33,580 nt of DNA from an uncultured Clostridia bacterium (GTDB lineage Bacteria; Bacillota; Clostridia; Oscillospirales; Acutalibacteraceae), in contig CANRDH010000001.1 of NCBI GenBank assembly GCA_947629295.1, forward strand, positions 1 through 33,580. The letters run 5' to 3'. Below are positions 15,980 through 21,887 of this stretch, in pieces. The notes under the pieces are model-generated. The model was not told the origin of the DNA and did not search any database. It saw nothing but the letters and a program-made list of their open reading frames with translations. The position numbers and the translations under genes were made by a program. Position 1 is the stretch's first letter. Every line of letters begins with the position of its first letter.

Positions 15980-16027
15980 GCGATGAACGAAAAATTCATG
16001 GCTGGGTATGTACATCGAAGTTTTTTT
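15980..16027 (+). terminator. Possible terminator after spoVS
   Basis: CGATG (about 15980-15985) and CATCG (about 16013-16017) close a branched fold containing ATGAA/TTCAT, and GTTTTTTTATG follows. The stem is short, so this is tentative. Confidence 0.4.
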
Positions 16028-16028
16028 A

Positions 16029-16037
16029 TGTTACAAT
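16029..16037 (+). promoter_or_regulatory. Possible extended -10 promoter for fakA
   Basis: TGTTACAAT (extended TGn plus TACAAT at 16032-16037) lies 36 nt before the fakA start. The -35 position holds TGTACA, a poor match. Confidence 0.35.
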
Positions 16038-16072
16038 AAAATCGGTAAAAAATTAATGAGGATGTGCTGAAA

Positions 16073-17764
16073 ATGATAAACGGATCCGGTTATAAAAACG
16101 CACTGATATCCGGTGCAAACAATATCGCTTCGCATAGGGCTGAGATCAATGCTCTTAATATTTTTCCCGTTCCCGACGGCGATACGGGTACAAATATGTC
16201 AATGACTGTCAGTGCTGCGGTGGAGTCCTTGGAGGAACAAAGTCCGAAAAGTGTTTCCGAGTGTGCGACTGCTGCGGCTTCTGCAATGATAAAGGGCGCA
16301 AGGGGAAATTCGGGAGTTATACTTTCATTGCTTTTTAAGGGTATAGCTAACGGTCTGGGCGACTGTGATGAAATGGATGGAAAGACCTTTGTATCTGCAT
16401 TCCATGTTGGTGTTGAGATGGCATACAAGGCTGTTATGAACCCGACCGAGGGTACGATACTGACCGTTGCAAGAATGGCGTTTGACGCGGGCAGGGCTGC
16501 GGCTGAAATGGATAATGACCCGATAATAGTTCTGGGTGCGATTTGCTCCGCAGCGCATGAGGCGCTTGATAAGACCCCCGAAATGCTGCCGGTGCTTAAA
16601 AAGGCGGGGGTTGTTGACGCGGGCGGTATGGGTCTTTGTATGATACTTGACGGTATGCTTTCACTTCTCCGTGACGGCGTTATGATAGAGGCTGCGGAGG
16701 AAGCGCCGGAGGCGCGGACCAAGGCTGATTTGAATGATGAGTTTTTCAGGAATGCCGCCGCTGAATTTGACGGCGAGATTAAATATACATATTGTACGGA
16801 ATTTATTATAGGAAGACAAAAGGAGCTTTCGAGAAAGCCTGATGAACTTAGGGATTTCCTTGAGGGGATAGGTGATTGTGTAGTTGTTGCCGAGGATGAG
16901 GATATAATAAAGGTACACGTGCATACGGAAAATCCGGGCAAGGCATTGGAGGAAGCGATAGGCTACGGTGAGCTTCTTACAGTCAAGATAGAAAACATGA
17001 AGGAGCAGCACAGAAAGGCTGCCGAGGAGTACGAAAAAGAAAAAGCAGCCGCGGAGGAGGCTCAAAGAAAGCTTGAGGAGCTTAAGCCGGTTGAGCCTGA
17101 ACAGGATGTCGGCTTTGTTGCCGTTGCTGCGGGTGAGGGTCTTGAAAATGTATTCAGGGAACTCGGATGCTGTCATGTAGTCAGCGGGGGTCAAAGCATG
17201 AACCCGAGTACGGACGATATATACCGTGCCGTTATGGCTACTCCGGCAAAAACCGTGTTTGTACTTCCGAATAACAAGAATATAATACTTGCCGCAGAGC
17301 AGGTTGTTCCGCTTGTTACAGACAGGGAGGTCATTGTAATACCTACAAAAACAATTCCGCAGGGTCTTGTGGCTATGCTTTCTTATGCGAAGGACTCTAC
17401 GCCTGAGCTTAATTGTGAATATATGACTGCGTCCATTTCCAATGTGTCAACAGGACAGGTTACCTATGCGGCGAGAAATTCGGAGTACGGACTTATGAGG
17501 ATAAAGGAGGGTGAGATAATCGCCCTGAATAACGGTAAGCTTACCGTTAAGGAAAAGGATCCGGTAAGGGCTGTGGTGAAGCTTGCTAAGGAAATGATAA
17601 GCAAGGATACCTCGTATGTTAGTCTGATATTCGGCAATGGTATTACCGAAGAACAGGCCGGTGCTGCGGTTGACGGAATAAGGGCAAGGACAGGGATAGA
17701 CGCCGATATTTCAATAATAGACGGCGGGCAGCCCGTGTATTACTTTATTCTTTCTGTTGAGTAA
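16073..17764 (+). CDS. fakA: DAK2 domain fatty acid kinase catalytic subunit FakA (YloV)
   Basis: A 563-residue FakA-like protein. With a FakB lipid carrier it phosphorylates fatty acids to acyl-phosphate for phospholipid synthesis. The N-terminal DAK2/DhaL nucleotide-binding domain has NIFPVPDGDTGTNM at about 29-42, with the conserved Asp35/Asp37/Asn41 type residues, then GARGNSGVILS and VDAGGMGL. The remaining two thirds are the conserved middle and C-terminal domains, joined by a Glu/Lys/Ala-rich stretch near residues 305-345. The start is ATG 16073, 10 nt after TGAGGA; GTG 16064 would abut the site. The order fakA then recG is the usual Firmicutes arrangement. The Asp23-family gene that normally precedes fakA is absent here, replaced by spoVS. 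Confidence 0.93.
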   Translation: MINGSGYKNALISGANNIASHRAEINALNIFPVPDGDTGTNMSMTVSAAVESLEEQSPKSVSECATAAASAMIKGARGNSGVILSLLFKGIANGLGDCDEMDGKTFVSAFHVGVEMAYKAVMNPTEGTILTVARMAFDAGRAAAEMDNDPIIVLGAICSAAHEALDKTPEMLPVLKKAGVVDAGGMGLCMILDGMLSLLRDGVMIEAAEEAPEARTKADLNDEFFRNAAAEFDGEIKYTYCTEFIIGRQKELSRKPDELRDFLEGIGDCVVVAEDEDIIKVHVHTENPGKALEEAIGYGELLTVKIENMKEQHRKAAEEYEKEKAAAEEAQRKLEELKPVEPEQDVGFVAVAAGEGLENVFRELGCCHVVSGGQSMNPSTDDIYRAVMATPAKTVFVLPNNKNIILAAEQVVPLVTDREVIVIPTKTIPQGLVAMLSYAKDSTPELNCEYMTASISNVSTGQVTYAARNSEYGLMRIKEGEIIALNNGKLTVKEKDPVRAVVKLAKEMISKDTSYVSLIFGNGITEEQAGAAVDGIRARTGIDADISIIDGGQPVYYFILSVE

Positions 17765-17781
17765 AAATAAATAGTGTGAAT

Positions 17782-17826
17782 CACGATAAGATTATGGTGC
17801 GTACACTGTGGTTTTATCGTGTTTTT
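17782..17826 (+). terminator. Intrinsic terminator between fakA and recG
   Basis: CACGATAA (17782-17789) pairs with TTATCGTG (17814-17821), followed by TTTTTA. It suggests recG is at least partly uncoupled from fakA, although no clear recG promoter was found in 17827-17887. Confidence 0.7.
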
Positions 17827-17887
17827 ATAGGTGTGGTCAGTTGCCGTATCATTAGCTGAATTTTTTTGAAATCAAGGGAGGTCTGAT

Positions 17888-19933
17888 ATGCCTTCACTTT
17901 TTAATATGCCTTTGGACAGGCTTAAGGGAATAGGCTCGGGCAGGGCAAAGCTGTATAATAAGCTCGGTGTTGCCAGCGTAGGCGAACTGCTGAGGCTTTA
18001 TCCGCGCACATATGAGGATTGGAGCAATCCGTGCAGAATAGCGGAGGCTGCCGAAAATACACCCTGCTGTATAAGAGCATACATAGAAAAGGTATCAAAG
18101 CCTGCAAGAGTACACGGAAATTTGATGATTTTCAAGTTTATTGCAAGCGACGGGTACGATAATATAACGATTACATTTTTTAATCAAAGATATGTTTATG
18201 AAAGGCTTTCCGGCGGGGGAGAATTTCTATTTTACGGAACGGTGAAAAGATTTTTTGATAATTATGAGATGTCCTCGCCTTCAGTGTCCAATATAAACAG
18301 CGCAGGTATACATCCTGTATATCCGCAGACTGCCGGTCTTACAACCAAACAGATAGAATCCGCAGCACGTCAGGCGGAGGCGCTTCTTCCGCCGAAAATG
18401 AACGACCCCATCCCTCCCGGTATATTGGAGGAATACGGCTTATGCTCACTTGATTTTGCGATAAGAAAAATACATTTTCCCGACAGCCTTGATGACGTGG
18501 AAACGGCAAGAAAGAGACTTGCCTTTGAAGAAATGCTCATTTTGCAGCTGGGAATGGCAAGGCTTAAAAGAGGTGGAACAAGGGGGAGATCCGTGTTCAG
18601 GATAACAAAGGAGTACAGCGAAGAATTCAGAGCTCTCCTTCCGTTTTCCCTGACATCGGCACAGGAAAGAGCTATCATGCAGTGTATATCTGATATGAAA
18701 GATTCGGTATATCCGATGAACAGACTTATACAGGGCGATGTCGGCTCGGGAAAGACAGCGGTTGCGGCTGCGGTATGCTATGCCGCAATAAAGAACGGTA
18801 TGCAGTGTGCTTTTATGGCTCCGACAGAAATACTTGCGGTACAGCATTATAAATCGATGAGTGAGCTTATGGGAAACAGCGGCATAAGGCTTGCACTGCT
18901 TACGGGTTCCGTAACAGCGGCAGGGAAAAAAGCAATATATGAGGCTCTTGAAAAGGGTGAAATTGATCTTATTATAGGTACCCATGCTTTGATATCCGAT
19001 AATGTATGCTTTGCTTCACTCGGTCTTGTTATAACAGACGAGCAGCACCGCTTCGGTGTAAAGCAAAGGGCTGCGCTTATTTCAAAGGGAGCAAACCCTC
19101 ATATTATGGTAATGTCTGCAACGCCGATACCTCGGACGCTTGCGCTTATGATATTCGGGGATCTTGATTTATCCGTACTTGACGAGCTGCCGCCGGGCAG
19201 ACAGGCGGTCGAGACATACCTTATTGACAGCGGCAAACGTCAAAGGGCATTCGGATTTTTAAAAAAGGAGATTGATAAGGGCAACAGGTGCTATATTGTA
19301 TGCCCGCTTGTGGAGGAGAGCGAGTCGGAGCTGGAATCTGCGGAGAATTATGTTAAAAAACTGAGAAATACTGTTCTCGGAGGTTTTAGGATAGGACTTT
19401 TACACGGTAAGATGAAGGGCTCGGATAAAGAGTCGGTAATGTCGTCTTTTCAGTCCGGAATGATAGATATACTCGTTTCGACTACCGTTATCGAGGTTGG
19501 AGTAAATGTGCCGGAGGCAACGGTTATGATGATAGAAAATGCCGACCGTTTCGGTCTTTCACAGCTTCACCAGCTTCGCGGACGGGTGGGCAGAGGAAAG
19601 GATAAATCATATTGTATACTTGTTTCTGATAATCAGACCGGAAATACAAAAGAAAGATTGTCCGTTTTGTGCAGAACAAACGACGGTTTCAAAATAGCTG
19701 ACGAGGATTTGAGGCTGAGAGGTCCGGGAGATTTCTTCGGCTCACGGCAGCATGGTTTGCCCGAGCTTAAGATTGCAAGTATGTCGAGCATGGATATGAT
19801 AGACGAAACACAGGCGGCGGCAAGGAAAATCCTTGAGAGCGATCCGGAGCTTACCGCAAAGGAGCACAGGGGGCTTTACTATGAAATACGCCGGCTTTTT
19901 GCAAAGGCCGGAAGTACCGAACAGCTTCAATAA
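17888..19933 (+). CDS. recG: ATP-dependent DNA helicase RecG
   Basis: A 681-residue branch-migration helicase that remodels stalled forks and Holliday junctions. The N-terminal wedge domain (about 1-230) begins with the helix-hairpin-helix-like LKGIGSGRAKLYNKLG. The helicase core has Walker A GDVGSGKT (283-290), the RecG-type Walker B DEQH (384-387), MSATPIPRTLAL, STTVIEVGVNVPEA, and QLRGRVGRG near residue 560. The tail FKIADEDLRLRGPGDFFGSRQHGLPE is specific to RecG. ATG 17888 follows GGGAGG at 17875-17880. Length and motifs are complete. Confidence 0.98.
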   Translation: MPSLFNMPLDRLKGIGSGRAKLYNKLGVASVGELLRLYPRTYEDWSNPCRIAEAAENTPCCIRAYIEKVSKPARVHGNLMIFKFIASDGYDNITITFFNQRYVYERLSGGGEFLFYGTVKRFFDNYEMSSPSVSNINSAGIHPVYPQTAGLTTKQIESAARQAEALLPPKMNDPIPPGILEEYGLCSLDFAIRKIHFPDSLDDVETARKRLAFEEMLILQLGMARLKRGGTRGRSVFRITKEYSEEFRALLPFSLTSAQERAIMQCISDMKDSVYPMNRLIQGDVGSGKTAVAAAVCYAAIKNGMQCAFMAPTEILAVQHYKSMSELMGNSGIRLALLTGSVTAAGKKAIYEALEKGEIDLIIGTHALISDNVCFASLGLVITDEQHRFGVKQRAALISKGANPHIMVMSATPIPRTLALMIFGDLDLSVLDELPPGRQAVETYLIDSGKRQRAFGFLKKEIDKGNRCYIVCPLVEESESELESAENYVKKLRNTVLGGFRIGLLHGKMKGSDKESVMSSFQSGMIDILVSTTVIEVGVNVPEATVMMIENADRFGLSQLHQLRGRVGRGKDKSYCILVSDNQTGNTKERLSVLCRTNDGFKIADEDLRLRGPGDFFGSRQHGLPELKIASMSSMDMIDETQAAARKILESDPELTAKEHRGLYYEIRRLFAKAGSTEQLQ

Positions 19934-19955
19934 AAGATTTGGGGGTAAAGCAATA

Positions 19956-20564
19956 ATGCCAGGATCCGAAAAATACTTTGGTATATTACATGAAGGAAAG
20001 CCGGATCTTTTTACGGCGGCTTTTGAAAAATCACGGCTCAGCGACGATGATATAACAAAATTGAATCTGAGCTGAATTATTCACTGCCGCGGGGATACAG
20101 AGAGTTTCCGCAAAGCATCGGGTTTCCCGCTCTTACGGTGTATGTTACATTTTGCGGCGGCAGATGTGCCGCTCGTTTTGTGATACATTTTCCGGGGGAA
20201 GAAAATTGCTATGTTCCTGTTGAAGATGATGAAGATAATGTATTGGCTGATTTTGATTTGTACAGCTATGACGGCGTTGTTTATAGTGATTGGCTGAAAC
20301 AGCTTTCTGTGAAAGTCGGGGATATGACGGCATGGCTTGAGGCAGGCTATATACCGTTCGGTGATTTCTAACGCGGTATCCGGAGAAATATACAGCATAC
20401 ATCATGAGGATATATATACTACGGAGGATTGGGAAAGCCCGGAGGCAGTGTGCGAATGTATGGAAAATGAGGCAAGCGTGCTTTGTCGGGATATTAACGA
20501 TTTTCTCAGGCTTATCTGCACCGGAGAGCCTTATGATGAGGATGATTTGACTTTTTGCGGATAA
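19956..20564 (+). pseudogene. Twice-frameshifted gene, reconstructed product SUKH (SMI1/KNR4)-like
   Basis: Three adjacent open segments read as one interrupted protein of about 203 residues. Segment 1 starts at ATG 19956 after GGGGGTAAAG and stops at 20075 (39 residues). A -1 change at the AAAA run 20057-20060 joins it to the frame that is open from 20051 to the stop at 20369-20371. Skipping one base (T20369) then continues to the stop at 20562-20564. Neither downstream segment has a ribosome binding site of its own. The joined product has SDDDIT-K-IESELNYSLPRGYREF near the N terminus and GYIPFGDF-NAVSGEIYSIHHED then INDFLRLI near the end, reminiscent of SUKH-superfamily immunity proteins. 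The SUKH resemblance is by eye. The breaks may be true decay or sequencing errors. Confidence 0.6.
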
Positions 20565-20594
20565 TAATATAAAGTGAAAGGCAGGTATAAACCT

Positions 20595-21029
20595 ATGGAA
20601 GAAAAACAAAGCTTTGAAGAATTCAAGAAACAGCTTCTTGAAGAAAATGAAAAAAATTACGGAGATGAGATTCGTGAGGAATACGGAGAGGACGTTTATG
20701 AAACAAGCTCGGATATCCTTGCAAGTCTTACGGAGGAAAAGTGGAGAAGATCCGAGGAACTCAGGATAAAAGCGGAGGATATGCTGCAAAGGCTTGCACC
20801 GCAGGGTGATGCAAAAAGCGACGAGGCGGCGGAGATGGCAAGACTGCACGGAGAATGGGCGAGGATTTTTTGGGAGAGTGAAAATTATTCTCCCGAGGCA
20901 CATCTTGCCGTGGCTGAGATGTACGTAAACGATGAGCGCTTTTCCGCATATTATAATTCGATCGTTGATGGCGGCGCGGAGTTTATATATGAAGCAATAA
21001 AAAATTATTGTGAAAAGTTTATGAAGTAA
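20595..21029 (+). CDS. Stand-alone TipAS-type antibiotic recognition domain protein
   Basis: A 144-residue soluble protein. ATG 20595 was chosen because AAAGGCAGG (20577-20585) lies 9 nt upstream and the earlier GTG 20574 overlaps the same area. Residues about 20-140 match the TipAS (PF07739) pattern: acidic helices, then AAEMARLHGEWARIFW, YSPEAHLAVAEMYVNDERF and YNSIVDGGAEFIYEAI. In Streptomyces TipA this all-helical domain binds thiopeptides and is attached to a MerR-type HTH. Here the HTH is missing and no MerR gene adjoins, so it resembles the short TipAS isoform that titrates drug. It lies 30 nt after the frameshifted gene. Confidence 0.8.
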   Translation: MEEKQSFEEFKKQLLEENEKNYGDEIREEYGEDVYETSSDILASLTEEKWRRSEELRIKAEDMLQRLAPQGDAKSDEAAEMARLHGEWARIFWESENYSPEAHLAVAEMYVNDERFSAYYNSIVDGGAEFIYEAIKNYCEKFMK

Positions 21030-21152
21030 CATCTTTATATCCGCTGAATAATATGTATTAGCAGCGAAAACAAGGGAGTTTGAAAATTAAGGGTAAGCCT
21101 TAAGAAACTGCAATGTGTTAGCTGTAAAAATTATAAATGCGGGTGTAGAAAT

Positions 21153-21458
21153 ATGAGTAATCCTTATGATGTATATCCGGAATATCCTTCGGATGAGTGC
21201 GAAGAATGCAAAAAGTTTTCCAAGCATTTTATAGATATAACAACACCTGTCGATATTATGCCGAAGGTTCGCGTGGGTAAGGTAGAGATTGAATGCTGCG
21301 GCGACCCGATAGTAATATGTGACAAAAATAAGAAAGACTGCAATGTCTGCCATTTGGTTTTTGTACAGAAGGTAAGCATAAAGGTTCCGATTAAGTATGA
21401 GTTCAAGGCTGACGTCGGAGAAAGCTGCACAGACTGCTGCGCAGACAAGGATAAATGA
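21153..21458 (+). CDS. Small cysteine-rich protein of unknown function
   Basis: A 101-residue protein with 10 cysteines: DECEECKKF near the N terminus, IECCGDP and DCNVCHL in the middle, and SCTDCCADKDK at the end. The centre, VPIKYEFKADVG, is beta-like. There is no signal peptide or transmembrane segment. The ribosome binding site before ATG 21153 is weak (GCGGGTG at 21139-21145). The 123-base spacer before it contains a quasi-palindrome CGCTG...CAGCG (21042-21066) and a TTAAGG/CCTTAA hairpin (21087-21103), possibly regulatory. Its style (paired cysteines, C-terminal Cys cluster) recalls the 273-residue protein at 13739, but I see no clear homology. A strong terminator follows. Confidence 0.75.
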   Translation: MSNPYDVYPEYPSDECEECKKFSKHFIDITTPVDIMPKVRVGKVEIECCGDPIVICDKNKKDCNVCHLVFVQKVSIKVPIKYEFKADVGESCTDCCADKDK

Positions 21459-21467
21459 TTTGCAGCG

Positions 21468-21500
21468 GGGATACGGGAAAACCGTATCCCTTTTCCTGTT
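21468..21500 (+). terminator. Intrinsic terminator of the small cysteine-rich gene
   Basis: Perfect 9-bp stem GGGATACGG (21468-21476), loop GAAAA, CCGTATCCC (21482-21490), then TTTTCCTGTTTT. Confidence 0.85.
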
Positions 21501-21568
21501 TTGTGATGGTATAAAAAAACGGGTATTATTTTTGTATAAAATATCGTATTAAATAAGCAATAAAAATA

Positions 21569-21597
21569 TTGATTTTTTAATATAATTTTAGTATAAT
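21569..21597 (+). promoter_or_regulatory. Sigma-A-like promoter upstream of candidate small RNA
   Basis: TTGATT 21569-21574, 17-nt spacer, perfect TATAAT 21592-21597. Initiation would be near 21604, nearly 290 nt before the next gene. Confidence 0.6.
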
Positions 21598-21603
21598 CTT
21601 TAT

Positions 21604-21706
21604 AGGAGAATTTCATATCCCCATTTCTGCTGCGGAATGTCGGAGATGTTTTGTAAAATGCCTGCGGGCAGATTTCGGAACATCTTATTTTATTCCTAAT
21701 TTTTTG
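21604..21706 (+). ncRNA. Candidate small RNA (about 100 nt)
   Basis: The stretch lies between a strong promoter and a terminator-like end. AGATGTT (21644-21650) pairs with AACATCT (21679-21685), enclosing TGCC-TGCG-GGCA (21659-21670). TATTTTATTCCTAATTTTTT follows. There is no ORF of note. A second promoter for the downstream gene lies after it, at 21760. It could equally be an attenuated leader of the zinc-ribbon gene. It is not a recognised RNA family. Confidence 0.35.
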
Positions 21707-21759
21707 TATATTTATTTTGCAGAGATTAAATAAAATATATAAAAAAATCGTAACAACTC

Positions 21760-21788
21760 TTGAAATTTCATTAAATATTTTGTATATT
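21760..21788 (+). promoter_or_regulatory. Sigma-A-like promoter of the zinc-ribbon/LRR gene
   Basis: TTGAAA 21760-21765, 17-nt spacer, TATATT 21783-21788, about 95 nt before the start codon. The 429-base spacer 21459-21887 thus holds a terminator, the candidate RNA unit and this promoter. Confidence 0.55.
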
Positions 21789-21887
21789 TATATATGTAGA
21801 GTTTATTTTTATTTACAGGAAGGGATTTTGAAGATATGAAATGTTGTTTCTCGATTTTTGAAATTCCACATAAGGCGGTGAGATTGG

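Noticed and set aside
20145..21032. 295-residue minus-strand open frame over the frameshifted gene and TipAS gene
   Set aside because: It looks hydrophobic and low in motif content. The plus-strand TipAS pattern and ribosome binding sites are more convincing, although the damaged plus frames made this worth checking.
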